Source: Rusavskia elegans
Lineage: Eukaryota > Ascomycota > Lecanoromycetes > Teloschistales > Teloschistaceae
DNA: 64,000 bases
Assembly: GCA_011316305.1 (NCBI GenBank)
Contig: SAUG01000091.1
Span: 285,800-349,799 of the forward strand
Reading direction: 5' to 3'
In this document: positions 1 to 11,630 of the stretch, one piece after another
Numbering within the stretch: position 1 is the stretch's first letter
How the letters are laid out: every line of letters begins with the position of its first letter
Program-made: the position numbers and the translations under genes
The notes under the pieces: model-generated
What the model was told of the DNA's origin: nothing
What the model saw: the letters and a program-made list of their open reading frames with translations, nothing else
The model's database searches: none

Positions 1-412
1 GTAACGCTGCGTAACTTGGAAGCCCGGCGGATCTAGCGTTTTTCGGAATTAACGAAATTAATCCGATAGATCGGGAATTTAAATTCCTCGAAGGCTAATC
101 TAATATTTAAGTTTTTTCTATCGACTCTAGTCGATTTTTATAGAAATTTAAAAATATAGAAAGACTAGAGAGTAGATCGTCTCGGTCTAGCCCGATCGAT
201 CGAAGGAAATTAAATTAAATAAAGTTAAATAGATTACGGTTTTCTTTTAGATTTTAATCTAGATTTAGCTCTTTCGGAAATTTTTAATTCGAGTTTTCGG
301 TAAAATATTAAAATACTAAATAATTACGTAATCTAATCGAATTAGCGCCTCTAGTATTAGATTCGTAAAAAATTAAAATCAAAAATCCGAATGATTAATC
401 GTATATATATAT
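1..412 (+). mobile_element. tRNA-derived SINE, copy S1 (5' end cut by window)
   Basis: The first bases match the SINE at 34684-35110 from its base 18 onward: the end of the D arm, the T-arm remnant near 85-105, the hairpin-like segment around 110-140, the middle AT-rich body, and the 3' end gattaatcg followed by a TA-rich tail near 394-412. It is heavily RIPed: the box B that reads GGTTCGAATCC in the best copy is here changed beyond recognition. The 5' 17 or so bases lie outside the window, so its left target duplication cannot be seen. It sits inside or at the edge of repeat C2. Confidence 0.75.
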
Positions 413-1133
413 AATAATAATTTTAATATTATTAAAATTATAGAAACTACTATTATTTTTTATAATTTTAAAAAGATATATATAGAATGTTCTATTTCTA
501 ATATTTAATTATTTAAACCGAATTTTTATATTTTCCGAATGAATTCTTTTTATATACTTTTAATAATAACTATTACTATAAATAAAATATCTCTATTATT
601 AAATTTATTCCATTCTAGACTTTATATTATAGCTATTTTGTAGTAAAAACTTCGGGTTATTTTAGATTTACTATTATAGTAATAAATAGTAATAGTTTAC
701 TATAATATTTAACTAATATTATTAAATCTTTTATATTTTTATATATAGTAATAGTAATAATATTATCCGATCGCTAATATTTTATAGATTAATATAATTT
801 TAAAGTAATAAATTTTTAATATTTTAATATAGATATATTCGAATTATTTTCTAATTTTATTACTATTAATTAAATTCTATCTAATTATATATTACAAAAG
901 TATTAACTATAATTTATTAAAATATATTGAATTCTATATTTTTTTATAAAGTTAATATAAATAGAAATTCTATTAATTTACTTTAATTTAACTATTTTCG
1001 AGCTTTAAATTTTTATAAAACTCTAGATTATTTTATAGAAATAGTAATATATAATAGAACGAAATATATCAAATATAATTCGAATTAATATAATATATAT
1101 TCGATTAATTTAAATGTATTTTATTATATATAT

Positions 1134-2069
1134 TTTTATTTTGTTTATTTTTTTAATATCCGGTCAACCGTCGATTCCGTAAGTAATTTACTTCAGTATT
1201 AGTACGCTAGCGTTAGATATACGATATAAGAACTAGTATTCTAATCTAATTAATTTAAACTAAAAAATTATATAAAATTAACTCGAATCTATTTCGTAAT
1301 ACGTTCGTAATATAAACTTCTATAGTTTTTTTTGAAATATAACGTAATTGAATTTTTGTAATATATATATCTTATAGTCGTTTCTCTTTTTTTCTTTTAC
1401 TAGTATCTACTATCGTATCTGATATACGTATTTTCCGTAATAGTTCAGGCTGCAGGCTAATATATATAGAACCTCTATTAATAATAAACTATAATTATAT
1501 CTTTCTAATTAAAAGAAATAGAATACGAAATCGTTAAATTCGAGCTATTCGATAATATCGACCGAGTCTTTACTAGTCCGCCTACTATAACGGATTTTAA
1601 ATCCCGAGATCCGTTAATTCTAACTACGACGTTAAAGCTATACGGTTTTAGCGACCGTATTAAACTTTTAATAGAAGTTTTTATCCTGCTAGAATCCGAG
1701 CTAGCAGTTATCGAATATCTAGATAGGTTAGCAGGCTATCTAGATTCGGGTACGACCGTAGAATTAACGAGGATAAAAGATAATATTACCGTCTAATAAG
1801 TAGTTCTAGAAGCTATATTAGTAGCTTATAATCGTACGTACTTCGAAGTAATATAAGAGAATTATAGAGGAGAAATAGTAATTAAGAAGAGGATATAATA
1901 AAATAAAAACGATTAACTACGCTATAAACCTTGTTTTACTGTTTCTTTTAACTGCGAAAATTCTTTACTATACAAACAATATTTATTATTACCGTATAAA
2001 AATTACGGTAATAAAACGTATATATATAATAATTCAATTATAAGCCCGGATAGGGATTCTATAAAGAGT
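1134..2069. mobile_element. 0.94-kb foreign insertion in C2 with 13-bp target duplication
   Basis: The flanks carry the same 13 bases, TTATTATATATAT, at 1121-1133 and 2070-2082. The unoccupied form of this site is seen in C3, on the opposite strand near 5895-5920. The insert is clearly less RIPed than its host (it keeps ctgcagg, gctagcag, ggtcaacc), so it is younger or belonged to a lower-copy sequence. Its left edge is T-rich (1134-1160), which on the minus strand would be an A-rich 3' tail, and a 13-bp duplication fits target-primed retroposition. No other copy is visible in the window. The family is unknown. Confidence 0.6.
1518..1796 (+). pseudogene. Remnant reading frame inside the 1134-2069 insertion
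   Basis: From an ATA at 1518 (possibly a RIPed ATG) the plus strand stays open for 92 codons to TAA at 1794-1796, very unusual in this stop-rich window. The translation contains stretches such as FELFDNIDRVFTSPPTITDF and LLESELAVIEYLDRLAGYLD, with a balanced protein-like composition. If TAA at 1794 and 1797 are RIPed CAA codons, the same frame runs on to about 2060, the end of the insert. I do not recognise the family. The frame lies opposite to the strand that would carry the A-rich tail, so either the tail or the coding sense is misread. Confidence 0.35.
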
Positions 2070-2840
2070 TTATTATATATATAGATAATGATATTTTAGA
2101 AATAGAAGATTATATATTTAAATAAAAAGAAAAATAGAATATTATTAGTAATAGGTAAAATTTTATATTATTTATTAGTATTTTACTTTATTATAAAATT
2201 TTTATAAATATTGAATCGAATATAAAATAGATTCCGATTTACTATTTATTTATATCTCCGAATTATTTTCTATATAGTTTTAAATTTAATAGATATTATT
2301 TATAAAATATATATATTAATTTCTATATTAGTCTATATTCTAAATTTCTATTTTGTTTTTAATAAAATTTTACTATCTGGCTAGAATTATAAATATTAAT
2401 CTAGATATATTATAGCTATATATCGTTTTTAATATTTAAAAAATTTTATAATATATTTCTTTTTAAATCTAAAATAGAACTAATTTATTTTAAAATAATT
2501 AAAGATTTTTAATAGTTTAATAGAATATAAAAATAGAAAATATATTAAACTAGTAGATATTTTTTAGATAATAGATACTATAGTTATTTTTCTAGATTAA
2601 AAAATCTTTTAAAAATTAAAGAAATAGCTATAATAATAGAAACTATAATTTCTTTTATTTATAATAGAATTCGTATTTAGTAATAATTTTAGAAAATTTT
2701 ATAACTTTTATATTAGTTTAATATATAGTACTTTAATTAATATATATTATTTAATACCAGTTAATAAAATTATTTCTATATAATCTAGTATTATAAAACA
2801 CTCTTTTCGAAAATCGCGATTTATATTTTTTTTATTTATT

Positions 2841-3266
2841 TATTTATACGATTAATCATTCGGATTTTGATTTTAGTCTTTTATAATTTTAATACTAGAG
2901 GCGCTAAACCGATTAGATTACGTAATTATTTAGTATTTAAATATTTTACTAAAAACTCGAATTAAAGATTTCCGAAAGAACTAGATTTAGATAAAAACCT
3001 AGAGGGAAACCGTAATCTATTTAACTTTATTAATTAATTTAATTAAGTTCGATCGATCGGGCTAGGCTAAAATAATCTACTATCTAGTCTTTCTATATTT
3101 AAATTCTATAAAAATCGACTTAGTCGATAGAAAAAACTTAAGTATTAGGTTAGCTTTCGAGGGATTCGAACCCCCGACCCGCTAGATTAATTCCGCTAAC
3201 TCCGAGATAGAGCGCGGATCCGTTAGGCCTCCAGGTTACGCAGCGTTACTACTGCGCTACCAGGCT
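2841..3266 (-). mobile_element. tRNA-derived SINE, copy S2
   Basis: Reverse complement of the S4 SINE: the 3' end (cgattaatcattcgg on +) is at 2849, the tRNA-like head (ggttcgaaccc-type T arm near 3160-3175, then ctaccaggct) ends at 3266. A 14-bp target duplication, ATCGCGATTTATAT, flanks it exactly at 2813-2826 and 3267-3280. The sense-strand 3' tail, between the body and the duplication, is made of TAAA-like repeats (2827-2848 on +). The empty site is present in C4 near 32737-32752. These are the hallmarks of LINE-assisted retroposition of a tRNA-derived SINE. Confidence 0.85.
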
Positions 3267-3491
3267 ATCGCGATTTATATATAGTAGAATAAAACCTTTT
3301 TCGATAGTATTAACGGCTTTAATTATTAAACTAGCTATTAATAACTTCGTATTATTTTATCGGACCTATTTTTTTATTAATATTTTATTATTTTATTTAA
3401 AGTAGATATTATAAAAAATATAGCGGAAATCTATTACTATTTTTAATATTTTTCTTTTTAAAATTACTATTTTCCCGATTCGACTATTGTA

Positions 3492-3559
<68 letters not shown>
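3492..3559. repeat. (TTA)n microsatellite, about 22 units, site 1 in C2
   Basis: A perfect TTA/ATT run. The corresponding place in C4 (about 32965-32995) holds only a short interrupted run, so this site has expanded in C2 alone. Confidence 0.95.
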
Positions 3560-3560
<1 letters not shown>

Positions 3561-4650
3561 CTTTTCGTTTTATTTAACGCGGTAATGAAAATAAATTAAT
3601 ATCGAATCTAGTATCGATCTTATTAGTAGTAGAAAAATTAAAAAAAAAATCGGAATAAAAATAGTAATTATTATTTTTATCCGTATCGGATTTAAAATTA
3701 TTACTATCGTTATTATTTTCTAATCGAAACGGAATATAAATCTGAAACTATATTAATTTAATATTTTAATTTTAAAATATTTTATCCAAAATTAAAATAC
3801 GCTTTATATATTTATATACCGTTTTTAAAATATAAATTGGTCTAGAGATAAAATTTTTATAATTAAATAAAAATTTTTATATATCGGACTATTAAACCGT
3901 ATAGTAAATTTATATAATATTATATAAATTATCTATTTAAAAAAAATTTATTTTCTATTTTAAATTTTAATTTATCCGAATCGATTATCTAAATCTATTT
4001 TTTATTATAATAATACTAGTTTTTTCTATTTTAATTATAATATTTTTTTCGCTAGATCTTTTAGCTCTTTTATAATAGTTTTTTTCGTTCGATTTTAATA
4101 TTACTATAATATTTTCGCGATAAATCTATTTCTATTATATAGATATTAATTTTTATATAAAAATTAACTTTTTTAAATCGACTTTTTTCTATCTACGAAA
4201 TATATTATATTTTTCGAAATAAAATTCTTTATATTTTTTTTTCTATTAAACTATTAATTTTAATTTATTTTTTAATAGATATATCGTTTTTAAAATATTA
4301 TATATCTATTCCGAAATAATCTATATTAATAGAAATAGATTCAAATATTCGGCTATAGCGTTATAGATACTATAATAATAAAAATATACTAGTAAATAAA
4401 AGATTATAATATTTATCGTCTGAAAATCTATAATAACTAGTTTTTATTTTATAATATATTTACTAGCTTTAGATCTAATTTTTAAATTAATAATTTTATT
4501 TATATTTTATATACCGTTTTCTTTATATAAAAAATAAAGAAAGTTCCGAAATTATCTATAGTTTTTAATATACTAGACTGGTATAGTTTTAAATCTACGT
4601 TTTATATTTATTAGACGATATACTATATTTTTTCTATTATATATTTAAAA

Positions 4651-4666
4651 AATAATAATAATAATG

Positions 4667-4736
<70 letters not shown>

Positions 4737-4746
4737 TAATAATAAT
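4651..4746. repeat. (TAA)n microsatellite, about 31 units, site 2 in C3
   Basis: A TAA/ATA run broken by two TGA-like variants (taatgataa). By flanking sequence it corresponds to the giant tract at 33165-33823 in C4, on the other strand, and to a minimal run near 3710-3720 in C2. A run of isoleucine codons here gives a spurious short ORF. Confidence 0.95.
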
Positions 4747-7060
4747 AAAAATAGCGGTAATAATTAAAACGATATCGATTTTAATTCCGATATCGATAAT
4801 AATAATAGCTGTTTTTTTTCCGATTTCTTTTTTAATATTTCTATTACTAATAAATTATTATTAAATTCGATATTAATCTATTTTTAATATTATATTAAAT
4901 ATAGTAAAGAAAAAAACAATAGTAATAATAATTATAATAACCGAATTTAAAAAATAGTAATTTTAAAAATAAAAATATAAAAAATAGTAATAAATTTCTA
5001 TTATATTTTTTATAATATCTATTTTATTAAAAGAAAAAATAGTAAAATACTAGTAAAAAATAGATCGAATAGAATAATATAAAATTATTAATAGCTAATT
5101 TAATAATTAAAGCTAATAATATCGTTAAATAAAATTTTATTCTATTATATATTAATCGCGGTATTTAAAAATAATATTTTATAATATTAGACTATATAAA
5201 AAGAATTCTACCAGTTAGTATCTGTTAATATATATTAGTTATAATACTAAATATTAAAATAATAAAAAAATTATAAAATTTTCTAAAAATACTATTAAAT
5301 ATAAAAGCTATTATAAATAAAAAAAGTTATAATTTCTACTATTATAGTCGTTTCAAAATTTTTTTAAAAAAAATGAATTTAGAAAAATAACTATAGTATC
5401 TATTATTTAAAAAATATCTACTAGTTTAATATATCTTTTACTTTTATATTCTATTAAATTATTAAAAACTTTCGATTATTTTAAAATAAACTAAATTTAT
5501 TCTAGATTTAAAAGAAAATATATTATATATAAAATCTGATAGATATTAAAAACGATATATAATTATAATATATTTTAATCTATATTTATAATTCTTGTTA
5601 AATAATAGAGTTTTTATAGAAAGAAAATAAAAATTTAAATTATAGACTAATATAGAAATTAATATAAATATTTTATAAATACAATTTATTTATTAATATA
5701 TTTGAAACTATATAAAAAGTAATTCGAGAATATAAATAAATAATAAATTAAAATCTATTTTATATTTAATTTAATATTTATATAAAATTAATAATAGAAT
5801 GGAATATTAATAAATAATATAAATATTTATTTACTATTAATAATATTCTATTATTAAATTCGTTTAAATATAATTTTCTATTTTCGAAATATTATTATCT
5901 ATAAATATAATAAAATAGATTTAAATTAGTCGAATATATATTATATTAATTCGAATTATATTTACTATATATTTTTTTATTATATATTATTATTTCTAAA
6001 AGATATATTAATAGAATTTCTATTTATATTAATTTTATAAAAAAAATAAAAAAATTAATATATTTTATTATAGTAAATATCTTTTTTAATAAACTATAGT
6101 AAATATATTTAGAGTATATAATTAGACAAAATTTAATTATTAGTAATAAAATTAAAAAATAATTTAAAAAAATCTATATTAAAATATTAAAGATATATTA
6201 ATTTAAAATAATATTAATATATAAAATATCGGCTATCGAATAATATTATTTTTATTATATAAAAGAAATAACTATTATATAAATAAATATTAAATAGATT
6301 CGATACTATTAGTAATATATTATAGAAAACTATTACTATTTATAACTATAATAATAAATTTAAAATAATTCGAATTTTTTATTATAAAATAGCTATAATA
6401 TAATTTCTAGAATAGAATTAATTTAATAATATAAATTTTTTATTTATAATAATAGTTATTATAAAAAAAATATAAAAAAAATTTATTCGAAAAATATAAA
6501 GATTTAATTTAAATAATTAAATATTAGAAATAGAATTTTCTATATATATATCTTTTTTATTTTTAAAAAATAATAACGATTTCAATAATTTTAATAATAT
6601 TAATATTATTATTTAAATAAAATTATTTTTTCCGATTTTAATCTATTTAATTATTTAATAAAATTTATTAAAAATAATATAATAAATAGTTTTTATAATA
6701 TAGCGAAATCTAATATATTTTATATATAATTACTAAAAATTTATAAATCTATTTAATATAATAAATAATTTCTAAAATAGTTTTAATTTTATATTATTAT
6801 TAATTTAAATTGATATCCGATTTATTGAAAATATAATAATAAATATATTTAGATTTATAATAGCTAGAATTTAACCGATTTCTAATTTAAAAATTTATAA
6901 ATAATATTATATAATTCGGATCTATTAATAAAATACAACTAATATATTAATATTAAAATATATATTAATCTTAAAATAATCTAATATCTATAAATATATT
7001 TATAAAAAATACAATTTTAAAATAATTTAATCCGAAATTAAAATAAAAAATAATAAAATT

Positions 7061-7486
7061 ATATATATACGATTAATCATTCGAATTTTGATTTTAGTCT
7101 TTTACGATTCTAACGCTAGAGGCGCTAAACCGATTAGATTACGTAATTACTTAGTATTTTAGTATTTTACCGAAAACTCGAATTAAGAACTTCCGAAAGA
7201 GCTAGATTTAAACTAAAACCTAAAGGGAAACCGTAATCTATTTAATTTTATTAATTAATTTAATTAAATTCGATCGATCGGGCTAGGCTAAAACGATCTA
7301 CTATCTAGTTTTTCTATATTTTAAACTCTATAAAAATCGATTTAGTTAATAGAAAAAACTTAAATATTAGATTAATTTTCGAAGGATTCGAACCTCCGAC
7401 CCGCTAGATTATTTCCGCTAACTCCGAAATAGAACGCGGATCTATTAGGCTTCCAGGTTACGCAGCGTTACTACTACGCTACCAGG
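7061..7486 (-). mobile_element. tRNA-derived SINE, copy S3
   Basis: Inverted copy of the same SINE: 3' end at 7070 (cgattaatcattcg), TA-rich tail 7061-7069, tRNA-like head ending in ctaccagg at about 7486; the T arm (ggattcgaacctcc on +) is at 7383-7396. No target duplication is visible. Aligning the flanks with C4 shows instead that about 300 bp of the host repeat are missing, so insertion went with a deletion, or a later recombination removed one flank. Confidence 0.75.
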
Positions 7487-10400
7487 TCTTCTTTTTTTAA
7501 TAAACTAAATTTTTTATTATAATTTTTTTTATAAATAAATATTATTTTTTAAAAGTATTATTTTTATTATTTTATTAAATAACTAGTTTTAAAAATTTAT
7601 AAATATATAAAAATTAAATATATAGAATTTTTTAAAATATATATTTTATTTATAATTTTATTAATAATAATAAAAAATTATATCTTTATTTTTAAAAAAA
7701 TTATAATATTTTCTATCGGATTTTAATTTTAAAATCTACTAGTTGTTATTTATACCTATAAATATCTAATTCGGTTTAAAAAATTTTAAAAAAAATTTTA
7801 AAAAAATATTTATAATAATTTTATATATTAATTTTAGAAAAAGAATTTAATATATTTATTTAATATAAAATATCCGAATAATAATTATAATCTATATTTA
7901 ATTAATAAAATACTAAACAATATAAAATATAAATTATAAAATTATAATCTATCGAAATATATATATATCTAAAATTAATAGTAAAAAAATAAATTAATTA
8001 TATTTAAATTGAATTATAATCCGGTTGTATAGATATAGATATTAAAAAAATATTAATTTTTTAAATAAAAATTAATATACGGCTTTTAATTATATTATTT
8101 CGAAAAATATAAATAGTAATAAAATTAAAAAATTACTTTTTTTTCTATATAATTTAATTAATACTAGAAAGATATTTTTATATAAATATTTTTACTATTA
8201 TTTTCGGATATATAAAAAAATTATTATTTATATAATTTTTTTAAATATTATTATACTTTTTTTTTAATAAATAAATATTATATTTTCGATTTAAAATTTT
8301 ATTTAATATTTTAGAAAATATAATATATCCGATTTTTAATAATAGTTTAAAATATTATATCTGATTTAAAATATATATATTTATAATAATATAAATAACT
8401 AGAAATTTAATGATTAATTTAGTCGAATATTATATTATTTAACTATATATAATAATTATTTATTTTTTAATTTTATTTTATAATTTTAAAATAAAAAAAA
8501 ATTTTAAAATAATATTTACTTTTCCGATATTCTAATTAAATTTAAATAGAATCTATTATTTTATTATAAATAATATATACTAGTTATTTATAATATAATT
8601 ATTAATAAAATTATTTCCGAATTATTTAAAATAATAATAACTAATTTATAGATATATTATACAATTAATATCTATTAAATAATTATAAAATAAACTAGAA
8701 TTATTATATATATATTTAAATATTTTATTAATATTATATTTCGAAACTTCCTATTTTAATATCTAAATTTCTAAATCGATTATTCTATTATTTTAATATA
8801 AAATATTTATATATAAAAAAATATAGTAAATAATATTCGATTAATTATTATTTATTTTAACTATTTTATTTTTAAAGCTGGAATTATTAGAAATAGATTT
8901 AATAATTAAAAATAGATACTAAATCGGATTATTTTTATTATATCTAATAATAAACGATCTAGTATAACTATTTTATAAATATAGTTTCTAAATTAATTTA
9001 ATTTTACTATAATAATTATAAAATTATAGAATTAAATATTAAATATATTTAATTTAGATATATAAAAGAAAAGTTTTAACTATAGTTATTTATATATCGT
9101 TTTATTAAAAATAATAGATATTATAGATTTAAAAATATTTTTAAAATAAAATAATCTAAAATAAATATTAAATATTATTTATAAAGAAATTCTATTATAA
9201 CGCGGTAATTATATAATATAACTAAAACTATAATAGAAAAATCGATAATTTACTAATTTAATTAATTTATTTCGGATTTTCTAAATTTTAATCTATATTT
9301 TCTAGAAATTCCGCTAATATAACCGCCGATTTAATATTAATTTTATTTAATTTTCTTTCGAAATAATAGTTCCGAATCTACCGTTTTAAAAAAAAATCTA
9401 TAATAATAACCAGTTTAGTTTCGAATCTAATAACTAATTTAATTTCGATTTTAATAATCAATTTAATTTCGAATCTATCGTTTTAAAATTTTATAATAAT
9501 AATCGATTTAATTCTTTTTATTTAAAATCGTTAGTATTATTAAAATAATTTAAATCGAATTATTTATAATATTTTCTATTATAGTAGTTATAGAAATACG
9601 GATTTATAACCGTATATAGAATTTTTATAATATTAGCTTTTTTTTATAATTTAATATTTAGATATCAGTTCTAATATAAATTATTTAACTATATACTATT
9701 ATAGATATAGCTATTTATTTTTTTTAATATAATTTTTACCCGATTTTAAAATATTAAAGTTAATTCTATTAGTAAATATTTATTTAAATTTAGATTTTAA
9801 AATTTAGATTTTCTATTATTATTATTTTTTTAAAAAATTATTCCGGATTCTGAAATTAGTAGTAAATACGATTTATTTTTAATATAATATTTATATTATT
9901 TTATTTTATATTTAGTAATTTTTATTTATCTATATCTAATTATTATATAATTAATTTTTAAAATTAAAATTTACCACGGCTTTATATATATAATTATTAA
10001 AATTTTCTAATATAAATTAATCTATATCTATAACTAATATAAAAAATAAATTTATATATAAAAAATATATTAATTTTTTTTAATAAATATAATTTATATA
10101 AAAACTTTCTATAATTTTATTTATAATAATATATTTCCGAAATATTTTTTTAAAATTTTTATAAAATATATATATATAGATTCCTAAATTTTTAAAAATA
10201 TATATAAAAATAACTTTTAAATTTTCTATTTTTTTTATTTTTTATATAAATTTTTTATTAGTTATTTTTATTAAATAGAACTAATATTTTAATCTATTGA
10301 AAACTAGTTATTAAATTCAATTTAACTATTATTTTAAATATTTAAAAATATTTTTAAAATATTAATATATTTTTTAAATAAATTAAATTAGAATATATTT

Positions 10401-11095
10401 AGTTTCTAATTTTAAATAATTTCGGAAAAATTTATATTAAATTTCTTTTTATTTTAAAATAATAGCGCTTTTTTTTATATTAAATCTATTACTATAAAGT
10501 TATTATAGTATTTTATATTAATTTTTAAAAATAAAATATAGAATATCGATTTAGAAATTATAATTTTTAATAAAATTAGAATATAGTTTATTTTAAATAT
10601 AAAAACTAATATTAAAAAAATAATTTTAAATAATATAATAATATCTATTATAGACTTTTTAAAATATTTATAAAATAGATTTAAAATTTTATAATTATCT
10701 ATAATTGGAATTTTTAAATCTTTTAATATAAATATTTATATCAATTTAAATTTAATACTTTTTTAAATAATTAAATTAATTAAAAATTCGATTTTTAAAA
10801 TTATAATATTTATTTTTTTTAATTTTTTTATTAATTTTTTTTTAGAATCGGTAAATTTTTTTTTATAATTTAGAAAAAAATCGGAATTATCTATTTAAAA
10901 AAAATAATCAATAAATATAAATTTATTTTAATTAATATTAATTCTAATATTTTATATTATTTAAATTAATTCTATCTAAAACTTTTAATATAATATAGAA
11001 TTCTATAATAGAAATAGATTCGGAAAATCTATTAGATTCTATTAATATAAAAATATATTTTTTTTATTTTAGTTTTTTTTAAAATATTCGTTTAT

Positions 11096-11630
11096 TTTAG
11101 TATATTATTACAAGCCCGTCGTTATATCGGACCGATATATTTTATTCGTTCGTATTTCGTTTCGTAATCTATTATCGGCTCTATATAATTTTCGGACTCG
11201 TTAAAATTCTATTTTAAAAATTATTAAATAAATAATTTTCAAATTTAAAGATTTTATCTAATCTATAATATATTTTAAATTATTTTTTCTATTTTTTTAA
11301 TTTTTTTACTCTTTTAAATCTAATATATATTATTTTAACTTCTAGAACTTTAATAATAATAGAAAATATAATATAAACGTTTTTCTAAAAATTTTTAGTC
11401 TAAGATTTTTATTAATTTTTATTTTCGGATTTTAAATCGGAATTTATTTTATTTTAATAGATTCGAAAAATATTAATATAGAAATAATATAAAAAAGCTA
11501 TAAATTTATTAAATTATTAGTATTGAATTTATATCTACTATTCAATTATAGAATCGGAAAAACGCTATAATATTAGTTAATATATAATTTAAATATAGAT
11601 TTAAATCTATCCGGTATAATAACGTTTTAA
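11096..11630 (+). mobile_element. Unit U1: outer end of a U/C element, spacer between C3 and C4
   Basis: A 535-bp segment that is single-copy at the centre of the C3/C4 palindrome and recurs, inverted, at 35298-35834. Its outer end (caagcccgtcg at about 11112) matches one end of elements G (41249) and E (49271), and the homology with G/E continues about 150 bp inward. It probably forms the left end of the same element as C4. It is less AT-rich at the outer end (gttcgtatttcgtttcg). Confidence 0.5.

Larger units (their letters stand above)
413..3770 (+). mobile_element. Unclassified repeat family C, copy C2 (interrupted, truncated)
   Basis: This stretch matches C4 in order and orientation: 430-1120 with 16110-16741 plus 32023-32090, 2072-2812 with 32100-32736, and 3281-3770 with 32752-33910. 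It is broken by a foreign insertion at 1134-2069 and by SINE S2 at 2841-3266, and it ends abruptly near 3770, where the sequence turns into the opposite-strand copy C3. RIP is extreme and no product can be read here. No LTRs or terminal inverted repeats were found, so the class is left open. The copy is useful because it keeps the unoccupied version of the site where Copia element A sits in C4 (around 1045-1060). Confidence 0.6.
3771..11095 (-). mobile_element. Family C, copy C3 (inverted)
   Basis: Read on the minus strand this copy follows C4 and C5: 3771-4600 mirrors the right end (33985-34600 and 36380-36560), 4651-4746 is the ATT site 2, 5880-6570 mirrors 16140-16741 plus 32023-32100, 6930-7060 mirrors 15645-15740, 7490-7760 mirrors about 15060-15344, 9300-9550 mirrors 13040-13330, and 11000-11095 mirrors 11630-11720. 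It lacks about 300 bp (equivalent to 15345-15643), where SINE S3 now sits. Together with C4 it forms an inverted repeat with arms of about 7 kb around the 11096-11630 spacer. No product is readable. Confidence 0.65.

Noticed and set aside
3492..4746. CRISPR-like regular repeats
   Set aside because: The regular repeats are trinucleotide microsatellites; no repeat-spacer pattern exists in the window.
4664..4864. 66-codon ORF beginning with a long isoleucine run
   Set aside because: It is the translation of the (ATA)n microsatellite plus RIPed flank; no homology or coding features.
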